Of a stretch of 64,000 bases of DNA, positions 33,370-40,689 are shown in pieces. Origin of the DNA: Blastomonas fulva (GTDB lineage: Bacteria; Pseudomonadota; Alphaproteobacteria; Sphingomonadales; Sphingomonadaceae); contig NZ_CP020083.1 in assembly GCF_003431825.1 (NCBI RefSeq), positions 1,237,001-1,301,000 on the forward strand. Direction: 5' to 3'. A model generated the notes under the pieces. It was given only the letters and a program-made list of their open reading frames with translations, was not told the DNA's origin and searched no databases. The translations under genes and the position numbers were made by a program. Positions within the stretch are counted from its first letter, which is position 1, and each line of letters opens with the position of its first letter.

Positions 33370-33775
33370 GGCCGCCGGGGCTTCGTGCAATATCAGTGCG
33401 TATTGCCGCTGGCGGCCAGCGAGGCAGGCATGCGCCGCCTGCTCGAGGCGATCTCAGCCACGGGCGCCGGATCATTCCTCGCGGTGTTGAAGCGCATGGG
33501 CCCTTCGTCGTTCGGCATGCTCAGCTTCCCGATGGAGGGCTATACACTCGCGCTCGATTTTCCAGCCACGCCCGCCAATCTCGCCTTGCTCGAGACGCTT
33601 GATATCATCACCGCCGACCATGGCGGCCGCATCTATCTCACCAACGGATGCGCGAGTCTCGCCGCAGATGTTCGCGCAAGGCTATCCCAGGCTGCCCGAG
33701 TTTCGGGACTTGCGCGCGCGCTACGGTCTCGATCAGCGCATTTCTTCCCTGCTCTCGCAACCATTAGGTCTGTAA
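33076..33775 (+). pseudogene. Chimeric pseudogene: glmS 5' fragment joined to the 3' end of a DprE1-like oxidase gene
   Basis: Residues up to VALVHNG (33369) are GlmS glutaminase domain. The frame then continues as FVQYQCVLPLAASEAGMRR, GSFLAVLKRMG, FPMEGYTLALDFPATPANLA, the C-terminal domain of decaprenylphosphoryl-ribose 2'-oxidase-like FAD enzymes. The FAD-binding N-terminal half is absent. A one-base insertion near 33640 shifts the frame; the true tail, MFAQGYPRLPEFRDLRARYG to a TAA at 33773, is in another frame. As a result the chimeric frame lacks that stop and runs on into the SDR gene (open from GTG 33115 to 34506). It has neither the GlmS Cys nucleophile start nor an FAD site. Confidence 0.85.
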
Positions 33776-33777
33776 AC

Positions 33778-34506
33778 ATGCTTGCCTCTCCCGTTCTGAT
33801 CCTGGGTGCCCGCTCGGACATCGGTCGCGCGCTGGCGCGGGGCTATGCCGCGCAGGGCTGCGAGGTCATTCTGGCGGCGCGCGGCGACATCAGCGCCGAT
33901 TCCACCGATCTGGCGCTGCGCACCGGCGCGCGTGTCCACGCGGTCAGCTTCGACGTGACCGACGGCCAGCCGGATGCCTTTTTCGATGCATTGGGCGTGG
34001 TGCCCGGCACGGTGGTGATGGTCGCAGGGCTGCTCGAGGATCAAGCTCAATCTGCGGCGGATGATCTTGCGGCTGCGTGCGTGATGGACAGCAATTATGC
34101 AGGACCCTCGCGTTATTTGCTCGCCGCTGCCCGCAGGATGGCGAATGTGCCCGGCGCGTGCATTATCGGTATCAGCTCGGTCGCGGGCGAGCGCGGGCGG
34201 GCGTCGAACTTCGTGTACGGATCGGCCAAGGCCGGGTTCACCGCCTTCCTCTCGGGCCGGCGCAACGCGTACGCCATGACCGGCCTCCATGTCATGACGG
34301 TCAAGCCCGGCTTCGTCCGCACACAGATGACCGCAGGCATGAAATTGCCGCCAGCGGTGACCGCCGAACCCCAACAGGTGTCAGATGCCATCATCCGGGC
34401 GCAGGGCAGGAAGAGCGATGTCATCTACACGTTGGCCCGCAGGCGGCTGAACATGGCGATCATTCGCGCCATCCCCGAGCCGATCTTCAAGAAACTCTCG
34501 CTCTGA
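33778..34506 (+). CDS. SDR-family oxidoreductase, DprE2-like (decaprenylphosphoryl-2-keto-ribose reductase type)
   Basis: 242 aa. The N-terminus VLILGARSDIGRALARGYA is the NAD(P) site. Catalytic residues: SSVAGERGR (Ser) and FVYGSAKAG (Tyr-x3-Lys); KPGFVRTQMTAGM follows. It starts two bases after the original stop of the DprE1-like remnant, the normal dprE1-dprE2 order, in which the pair epimerises polyprenyl-phospho-ribose to arabinose. With DprE1 destroyed here, the pathway is probably broken unless another oxidase exists elsewhere. Because of the upstream frameshift it is also open in frame with the glmS-derived sequence. Confidence 0.78.
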   Translation: MLASPVLILGARSDIGRALARGYAAQGCEVILAARGDISADSTDLALRTGARVHAVSFDVTDGQPDAFFDALGVVPGTVVMVAGLLEDQAQSAADDLAAACVMDSNYAGPSRYLLAAARRMANVPGACIIGISSVAGERGRASNFVYGSAKAGFTAFLSGRRNAYAMTGLHVMTVKPGFVRTQMTAGMKLPPAVTAEPQQVSDAIIRAQGRKSDVIYTLARRRLNMAIIRAIPEPIFKKLSL

Positions 34507-34868
34507 CAGTCCTACCGGACAAATGCCCGCCCTGACGATCTATTCAGGGCATTGCGCCTTCCTCTTGCGTCTAAAGGCTCGCAATGTGCCGAATAGCTGG
34601 ACCAACTTGAGCGACAGCAAGTTTCCTATTCAGATGGAGGTCCGTAGCCAGCTGGTATCACTATTCCGAACCGACTCCCCTAAATCTGCAGCCGCTGGCT
34701 CGCGAACTGCGCCGTGTGCCGCAAATCACACTAGAGGTTGAGATTACCTATCAAACCGGTCTAAAGGCTCGGCCCGGTCGCAATATCGTTAACGAGTGCA
34801 CAGACGGATAGCTGGCAACGACGCCTGCTGTTCCTGTTTCGTATCTGCTCTGAAAGGCCCATTCTTCT
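34507..34868. other. Intergenic region upstream of glmS
   Basis: 362 bp, no supportable gene. gtctaaaggctcg occurs twice (about 34570 and 34759), and a related copy precedes the duplicated glmS segment (~32986). The repeated motif may belong to the glmS promoter or leader. No glmS ribozyme features were recognised. Confidence 0.4.
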
Positions 34869-36692
34869 ATGTGCGGTATCGTTGGAATCCTCGCCCGGCG
34901 CGATGTCGTGGGCGATCTGGTCGATGGTTTGAAGCGGATGGAATACCGCGGATATGACTCCGCGGGGGTCTGCACGGTGCACGACGGCCAGCTGGTGCGC
35001 AGGCGCGCGCAGGGCAAGTTGCGCAATCTGGTCGATGTGCTGGCGAAGGATCCCGCGCCCGGCCATGTCGGCATCGCGCACACCCGCTGGGCGACGCACG
35101 GCGCGCCGACGACATCGAACGCGCACCCACATGCTACGGACGAAGTGGCGCTGGTGCACAACGGCATCATCGAGAACTTCAAGCAGCTGCGCGATGCGCT
35201 GATCGCACGCGGTCGCCGTTTCGAGAGCGAGACCGACTCCGAGGTTGTCGCTCATCTGCTGAGCGAGCGGATCGAGGCCGGCGACAGCCCGCAGGACGCG
35301 GTCAAGGCCGTACTGCCGCAGCTGCGCGGCGCCTTCGCGCTTGCCATCGCGTTCCGCCAGTATCCGGATATGCTGATCGGCGCGCGGCTGGGTTCGCCTC
35401 TGGTGCTGGGCTATGGCGAGGGCGAGACGTATCTTGGTTCGGACGCGCTGGCGCTTGCTCCACTGACCCAGCGCATCGCCTATCTCGAAGAGGGCGACTG
35501 GGTGGTGCTGACCCGCGAGGGCGCGCAGGTCTTTGACGCCGACAACGCTCCCGTAGAGCGCGAGGTCACGTTGTCGGGCGTCACCGGCGCGCTGATCGAC
35601 AAGGGCAACCACCGCCATTTCATGCAGAAGGAAATCTTCGAGCAGCCGGTGGTCGTGGCGCAGACGCTGCAAAGCTATATCCGCTCGGTCGAACAGCAGG
35701 TGGCGCTGCCACAGATGGACTTCGAGCTTTCGGACATCGACCGGGTGACGATCATCGCCTGCGGCACCGCATCCTATGTCGGCATGATCGGCAAATACTG
35801 GATCGAGCAATTGGCGCGCGTCCCCGTCGAGGTCGATGTCGCGTCGGAATACCGGTATCGCGATCCGGTGCTGTCGCCCGGAATGCTTGGCGTGGTCGTG
35901 TCTCAATCGGGCGAGACCGCCGATACGCTGGCGGCCCTGCGCCACATGAAGGCGGGCGGGGTGACCACCGCGGGCATCATCAATGTTCCGACCAGCTCGA
36001 TGGCGCGCGAGGTCGATCTGTTGCTGCCGACGCACGCGGGCCCCGAGATCGGGGTGGCCTCGACCAAGGCGTTCACCTGCCAGCTGGCGGTGATGGCGGC
36101 GCTCGCGGTCAATCTTGCGCGCGCCAAGGGGCGCCTCAGCCAGGCTGAAGAGGCCGAGATCGTGCGCCATCTGATCGAGGCTCCGGCAGCAATCAACGCG
36201 GCGCTGGCACATGATGCCGAGATCGAGGCGATGGCGCACACCATCGCACAGGCGCGCGACGTGCTCTATCTGGGGCGTGGGCCGGACTATGCGCTGGCGC
36301 TGGAAGGCGCGCTCAAGCTCAAGGAAATCAGTTACATCCACGCCGAAGGCTATGCCGCAGGCGAGATGAAGCACGGCCCCATCGCGCTGATCGACGAGGC
36401 GGTTCCGATCATCGTCATCGCGCCCTCGGGCCCGCTGTTCGAAAAGACGGTGAGCAACATGCAGGAGGTGCGCGCGCGCGGCGGCCAGGTGGTGCTGATC
36501 TCGGATGCCAAAGGCCTGGCCGAGGCAGGTGAAGGCTGCCTGGCGACGATCGAGATGCCCAAGGTGCACCCCATGATTGGCCCTATGGTTTACTGCGTAC
36601 CAATCCAGTTGCTCGCCTATCACGTCGCGGTCGCCAAGGGCACCGATGTCGATCAGCCCCGCAACCTGGCCAAGTCCGTCACCGTAGAGTGA
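34869..36692 (+). CDS. glmS: Glutamine-fructose-6-phosphate aminotransferase (isomerizing)
   Basis: 607 aa, full length for the family. Starts MCGIVGILARRDVV with the Cys2 nucleophile of the class II glutaminase domain (residues 2-~220; HTRWATHG and the VHNGIIENF motif present). Two SIS sugar-isomerase domains follow (IIACGTASYVGM; SQSGETADTLAALRHMK; STKAFTCQLAVMAALA) and the protein ends DQPRNLAKSVTVE, as expected. It makes glucosamine-6-phosphate, first step to UDP-GlcNAc, the substrate of both dehydratases in the polysaccharide locus and of peptidoglycan synthesis. Its first ~97 codons are duplicated upstream. Confidence 0.98.
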   Translation: MCGIVGILARRDVVGDLVDGLKRMEYRGYDSAGVCTVHDGQLVRRRAQGKLRNLVDVLAKDPAPGHVGIAHTRWATHGAPTTSNAHPHATDEVALVHNGIIENFKQLRDALIARGRRFESETDSEVVAHLLSERIEAGDSPQDAVKAVLPQLRGAFALAIAFRQYPDMLIGARLGSPLVLGYGEGETYLGSDALALAPLTQRIAYLEEGDWVVLTREGAQVFDADNAPVEREVTLSGVTGALIDKGNHRHFMQKEIFEQPVVVAQTLQSYIRSVEQQVALPQMDFELSDIDRVTIIACGTASYVGMIGKYWIEQLARVPVEVDVASEYRYRDPVLSPGMLGVVVSQSGETADTLAALRHMKAGGVTTAGIINVPTSSMAREVDLLLPTHAGPEIGVASTKAFTCQLAVMAALAVNLARAKGRLSQAEEAEIVRHLIEAPAAINAALAHDAEIEAMAHTIAQARDVLYLGRGPDYALALEGALKLKEISYIHAEGYAAGEMKHGPIALIDEAVPIIVIAPSGPLFEKTVSNMQEVRARGGQVVLISDAKGLAEAGEGCLATIEMPKVHPMIGPMVYCVPIQLLAYHVAVAKGTDVDQPRNLAKSVTVE

Positions 36693-36764
36693 CCGATGGA
36701 ACCAGCGAAAGTCCATGCACCCTCAAAGAACCTAGATACATTCAAAGCCAGAAGGACATACGAA

Positions 36765-36950
36765 ATGCGTTCTGACATGGATGAGATCGACACGATCGAA
36801 AAAGCAAAAGCAATCGAGTCCATTATTCATACGATCAAGCATCTTGGGCTGTCGATTGAGGATCTGATCAAATATCAGCAGCACCTCGGCGATTACGATC
36901 CAACCATTGGTGAGCAGCATATCGACAGCTATGCGCAAGGCTCGCACTAG
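36765..36950 (+). CDS. Small acidic-helical protein, function unknown
   Basis: 61 aa, MRSDMDEIDTIEKAKAIESI then a mostly helical sequence ending DSYAQGSH. A good ribosome site (aagga) lies 8-9 bases before the ATG. No family recognised; the pattern is that of a short helical protein without a signal or membrane segment. An IS5-type element is inserted exactly at its TAG stop, and the CTAG target keeps the stop codon, so the product is unchanged. Confidence 0.5.
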   Translation: MRSDMDEIDTIEKAKAIESIIHTIKHLGLSIEDLIKYQQHLGDYDPTIGEQHIDSYAQGSH

Positions 36951-37729
36951 GCTGCCTTGACAAGAGGCTTCATCGATAGGCGTGCGGCAGCGAGGTTGAG
37001 GAAGCTCTCAAACGACAGGGCAGTCTTGTCGTAGCGGGTGGCAATGCAGTGTTGCTGTTTCAGCTTGCTGAACATGCGCTCGATGCGGGTTGCGGTCCTT
37101 ACAGCGCCGATAGTCTGGATGAACCGGCACTTTCCGGTTCGACCGGGGCGGGATGATCAGCAGAATGCCGCGCATGAGCAGGTTTTTGCGGAACCTTTCG
37201 CCGTCGTAACCCTTGTTGGCGAGCAGCGCCTTCGGCTTGGGCAATGGCAGCGCCATAAAGTCATCGACCACATTATAATCCGAAGCCTCTCCGCCGGTCA
37301 GGATGAAACCGATAGGCAGTCCTTGATTGTCAGAGTGGAAGTGGACTTTGCTCGTAAATCTGCCGCGTGATCGACCGAAAGGCTGCGTACACGCCCCTAT
37401 TTTCCGCCCGCTGCCGAGACATGGCCGCGAACCGTGCTGCTGTCAATCATGTGCTGCCAATCGTCGGTCAGGCCCAGATCGACCAGCGTTTGCAGCAGGG
37501 CATACCAGACGCCTTGCTCCGCTTAGCGCCGGAACAGGACGTAGACCGAATTCCATTTGCGGTAACGTTTGTGCATGTCGCACCAGGGGCACCCGACCCG
37601 CGACACGTGCAGCATTCCATTGAGAAATCGCCGGTTGTCCTCGGCATGCCGAGTCCAGCGGCCTCGCTTAGATGAGAGCAGCGGTCCGATCGGTTCCCAT
37701 TCCGCACCTGACACATCGCCACGGCCCAT
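36947..37729 (-). pseudogene. Decayed IS5-family (IS427-like) transposase gene
   Basis: Starts MGRGDVSGAEWEPIGPLL, with DNRRFLNGMLHVSRVGCPW and DMHKRYRKWNSVY. A TAA interrupts it after LFRR (near 37527). Reading on in frame gives AEQGVW...DDWQHMIDSSTVRG, then a frameshift near 37390. The family's DNQGLPIGFILTGGEASDYN and LLANKGYDGERFRKNLLMRG follow, with a second frameshift near 37095 before IATRYDKTALSFESFLNLAA. At least three lesions, so inactive. The terminal TAG is supplied by the host CTAG target. Confidence 0.88.
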
Positions 37730-37798
37730 GACTACTCCCCAAAGAGCAGCCGTGAAACAGAATATGGGGCGTTTGGGAATCCCTTTTGTCGACACGGC
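36951..37798 (-). mobile_element. IS5-family (IS427 group) insertion sequence, degenerate
   Basis: About 848 bp. The ends form imperfect terminal inverted repeats (gctgccttgacaagagg on the left; the reverse complement of the right end is gccgtgtcgacaaaagg). They are flanked by a direct CTAG at 36947-36950 and 37799-37802 (a 2-bp TA duplication is an equally valid reading). Length, ends and target preference fit the IS427 group. Confidence 0.8.
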
Positions 37799-37802
37799 CT
37801 AG

Positions 37803-38241
37803 CATGCACGGTGGCATCAGTAGATACATTGTTGCGCTCTTTGCAATGATGGCGACTGTGACATAAATATTCAGAGGACACTTTCTCCATCGGAAGGTCC
37901 TCTGGGGTGTGCCGCGGGTGAACCTAGTGCTCACGCCGGGCTTTCTGGTGGGGCGCGGTATCGAGATCGCCGGGGTCGGCAAGGCATGCAGGGCGAGCGC
38001 ATTTTGGTGCTGCTGCTGGCATGCAGCCTGCTGATCGTTTCTGGGCTGATGACCGAGAGTATCAAAAAAAAATTTGAATAGCCTGACTTTTTCCAGCCGT
38101 GCGCGTTTCACGATATGGAACGTCCCGGAACTGGCGCTTCTCCATGGACCGGCACCGGCCAGCTCGAGCGCTATCCCGGGTCCGCGTGTCGCTGCAAAGG
38201 GTTGACGTGTCGCGCTTGACTGGACTGGAAGCATCGCGGAA
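37803..38241. other. Gene-poor stretch between the IS5-type element and manA
   Basis: About 440 bp. The only notable frame is a 31-codon piece at 37986-38081 (MQGERILVLLLACSLLIVSG then TESIKKKFE) that looks like a membrane segment, perhaps the end of a lost gene; it includes a run of nine A. No other supportable feature. The promoter for manA-manC should lie in the last 150 bp. Confidence 0.4.
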
Positions 38242-39093
38242 ATGGAAGCAATGGATGTTATCGCTCTCCCGATGAAGCTGGCGGCGCGCCAGGTGGCAAA
38301 GCCATGGGGAAAGGCCGATATCCCGGCTCCCTTTAGCAACACCGGCCCCGACAAGATCGGCGAAATCTGGTTCGAAGCCAAAGGTGCTGAGCCACTGGGG
38401 CTGATGGTGAAGTACATCTTCACCAGCGAGAAACTCTCGATCCAGGTGCATCCCGGCGATGCCTATGCCCGCACGATCGGCCTATCCGGCGGCAAGGAGG
38501 AGTGCTGGCTGGTGCTCGATGCCGAACCCGGTGCGACGCTGGGGATCGGTCTGGTGCGCGACCTCAGCGGTGACGAACTGCGCGCGGCCGCGCTTGATGG
38601 CTCGATCGAGCAACTGCTTGCCTGGCACCCGGTGGCGCGCGGCGACTTCTTCTACATCCCGGCTGGCACCATCCACGCCATCGGCGCGGGGCTGAGCCTC
38701 ATCGAGATCCAGCAGAACGCCGATGTGACCTTCCGGCTGTACGATTATGGCCGCCCGCGCGAACTGCATCTGGACCAGAGCATCGCGGTTGCGAACGCTG
38801 CGTCCTATCGCCACACGCTGGCGCGGCACATCGATCTGGACACCGACCAGACACTGGTCGACGGGCCGCTGTTCGGGCTTCGCCTGACAGGAGATGCCCC
38901 CGAAACGCTGGACGGAACCGGCCCGCTGCTGGTGATCCCGATCGATGGCAGCGTTTCGGTGCAGACCGCCGCCGGTGCGGTCTCCGCGGCCGCGGGTGAA
39001 TGTCTCGCAATCGATCCAGCCTCTTCCTATCGTGCCAGCAGCGGCGCGCGCCTCCTGCTCGCCCGCGCTTATGAGAACGGCCAAACTGCATGA
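38242..39093 (+). CDS. manA: Mannose-6-phosphate isomerase, class I (short form)
   Basis: 283 aa. Interconverts fructose-6-P and mannose-6-P. Cupin metal ligands are visible in LSIQVHPGDAYA and YIPAGTIHAIGAG; KPWGKADIPAPF and GEIWFEAKG open the domain as in the short ManA group. A second ATG at 38251 is possible. The stop overlaps the next ATG as ATGA, coupling it to the GDP-mannose step. No phosphomannomutase is in the window. Confidence 0.9.
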   Translation: MEAMDVIALPMKLAARQVAKPWGKADIPAPFSNTGPDKIGEIWFEAKGAEPLGLMVKYIFTSEKLSIQVHPGDAYARTIGLSGGKEECWLVLDAEPGATLGIGLVRDLSGDELRAAALDGSIEQLLAWHPVARGDFFYIPAGTIHAIGAGLSLIEIQQNADVTFRLYDYGRPRELHLDQSIAVANAASYRHTLARHIDLDTDQTLVDGPLFGLRLTGDAPETLDGTGPLLVIPIDGSVSVQTAAGAVSAAAGECLAIDPASSYRASSGARLLLARAYENGQTA

Positions 39094-40148
39094 CGAAAAT
39101 CACTCCCGTGATCCTTTCGGGCGGCTCGGGCATCCGGCTCTGGCCGCTGTCGGTCGCCGCCCGTCCCAAGCAGTTCCTGCCGTTGGTCACCGACCGCTCG
39201 ATGTTCGCCGACACGCTTGCCCGCGCCAACGGCTCGGACAGGTTCAGCCTTGCGCTGATCATCGGCGCCGAGCGTCATTTCGATCTATTGCAAGCCGAAC
39301 TGGCCGAAGCGGGGCTGGACGACGCGCGAATCCTGCTGGAACCCAGCGCGCGTAACACTGCGCCTGCCATCGCGCTGGCAGCACTGGCGGCAGGATCGGG
39401 CGATGCCGTGATGCTGGTGATGCCCAGTGACCATGTCATCGGCGATCTAGATGCGTTTCTCGCCGCGGTTGACGCCGCGCGTCCGGCTGCCGAACAGGGC
39501 TGGCTGGTCACCTTCGGCATCGAACCGACCGGGCCCGAAACCGGCTTTGGCTATATCCTCATGGCCGCGCCGCTCGCCGATATTCCCGGGGTCCGCAAGG
39601 TCGCGCGCTTCATCGAAAAGCCGCCGCGCGACGAGGCCGAGGCAATGCTCGCCGAGGGCAACCATGCCTGGAATGCCGGGATCTTCCTGATGAGAGCCGA
39701 TCGCTATCTGGAGGAGCTAGCGCTGCACGCCCCCGACATTCTGCGGGCAGCGAGGCAATCGCTGGAAGGCGTGCAGCTCAACGCTCGCACCATCCGCCCG
39801 CTGCCCGACCGCTTTGCCGTCTGCCCCTCCGCTTCGATCGACTATGCGGTGATGGAACGCGCCGACCGCGTCGCCATCGTGCCGGTGTCGTGCGGCTGGT
39901 CGGATGTCGGCAGCTGGGACGCACTGGCAGGCATCGCCCCGCCCGACGACGCCGGCAACACCAGCCATGGCGAGGTCATCGCGATCGATTGCAGCAATTC
40001 GCACATCCATGCCGACGGCATCACCGTCACCGCATCGGGCATCAGTGACCTCATCATCATCGCCAACGGAAGCCACGTGATGATCGTCCCCAAGGGCCGC
40101 TCGCAGGACGTCAAGAAGATCGTCGAGGCGCTGAAGGCGGGCGGCTAA
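39090..40148 (+). CDS. manC: Mannose-1-phosphate guanylyltransferase
   Basis: 352 aa, single-function nucleotidyltransferase without the C-terminal isomerase domain of AlgA/ManC fusions, consistent with the separate manA just upstream. Signature loop PVILSGGSGIRLWPLSVAAR followed by PKQFLPL; metal site VMPSDHVIGD; FIEKPPRDEAEAML with the substrate Lys; NAGIFLMRADRYL. Produces GDP-mannose for mannose- or GDP-derived sugars (fucose, perosamine, rhamnose) in the polysaccharide. The end is short, with an abbreviated left-handed beta-helix. Confidence 0.93.
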   Translation: MTKITPVILSGGSGIRLWPLSVAARPKQFLPLVTDRSMFADTLARANGSDRFSLALIIGAERHFDLLQAELAEAGLDDARILLEPSARNTAPAIALAALAAGSGDAVMLVMPSDHVIGDLDAFLAAVDAARPAAEQGWLVTFGIEPTGPETGFGYILMAAPLADIPGVRKVARFIEKPPRDEAEAMLAEGNHAWNAGIFLMRADRYLEELALHAPDILRAARQSLEGVQLNARTIRPLPDRFAVCPSASIDYAVMERADRVAIVPVSCGWSDVGSWDALAGIAPPDDAGNTSHGEVIAIDCSNSHIHADGITVTASGISDLIIIANGSHVMIVPKGRSQDVKKIVEALKAGG

Positions 40149-40182
40149 CCATGGACAGAGGGAAAGACACCGAGGTAAATCT

Positions 40183-40677
40183 GTGACCCGGTTCGCTTAC
40201 CCTCCCGCACCGTGGCTGCTGATCCCATTGTGCCTCGGGATCGCGGCCTGCAGCGCCGGCGGTGGGACCGCGGCTGGCGCCGACAACAGCACAAAGGCGC
40301 GCATGATGGGCAATCCGGTGGTTCATTTCGAGATCCCCGTCACCGACATGGACCGGGCGGTGGCGTTTTACGAAGGCGTGTTCGGCTATCGGCTCACCCG
40401 GCAAGAGGTCGACGGATATGACATGGCGTTCTTTGCTCGCGCCGACGGGGCTGCCGGTGCAAGCGGGGCGCTGGCCAGAGGCGATGTCTACCGGCCGAGC
40501 AAAGAAGGTGTGATCGTCTATTTCGATGTGCCCGATATCGATGCGGTGCTACGCATGGCCAGCAGTCGCGGTGCCAGCATACTCTATCAGAAAAAGGATA
40601 TCGGCGCGGCAGGGTTCGTCGCCGAAATCGAGGACAGTGAAGGCAATCGCATCGCGCTGTCGCAGGTCAGGGACTGA
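40183..40677 (+). CDS. Exported VOC-domain (glyoxalase-like) lipoprotein
   Basis: 164 aa, GTG start with gagg at good spacing. The N-terminus has a hydrophobic stretch and lipobox (LLIPLCLGIAAC), then one VOC module: GNPVVHFEIPVTDMDRAVAF, YEGVFGYRL and a C-terminal GFVAEIEDSEGNRIALSQ with the metal-ligand Glu positions. VOC proteins are usually cytosolic; the signal is therefore unusual. An internal ATG (MMGNPVVHF) would give a normal cytosolic VOC protein, so the export call depends on the start. Substrate unknown. Confidence 0.75.
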   Translation: MTRFAYPPAPWLLIPLCLGIAACSAGGGTAAGADNSTKARMMGNPVVHFEIPVTDMDRAVAFYEGVFGYRLTRQEVDGYDMAFFARADGAAGASGALARGDVYRPSKEGVIVYFDVPDIDAVLRMASSRGASILYQKKDIGAAGFVAEIEDSEGNRIALSQVRD

Positions 40678-40689
40678 CCCCGGGCCCGG

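Noticed and set aside
34507..34868. glmS ribozyme or riboswitch upstream of glmS
   Set aside because: No recognisable ribozyme core; that element is typical of Firmicutes, and only short repeated motifs are seen here.
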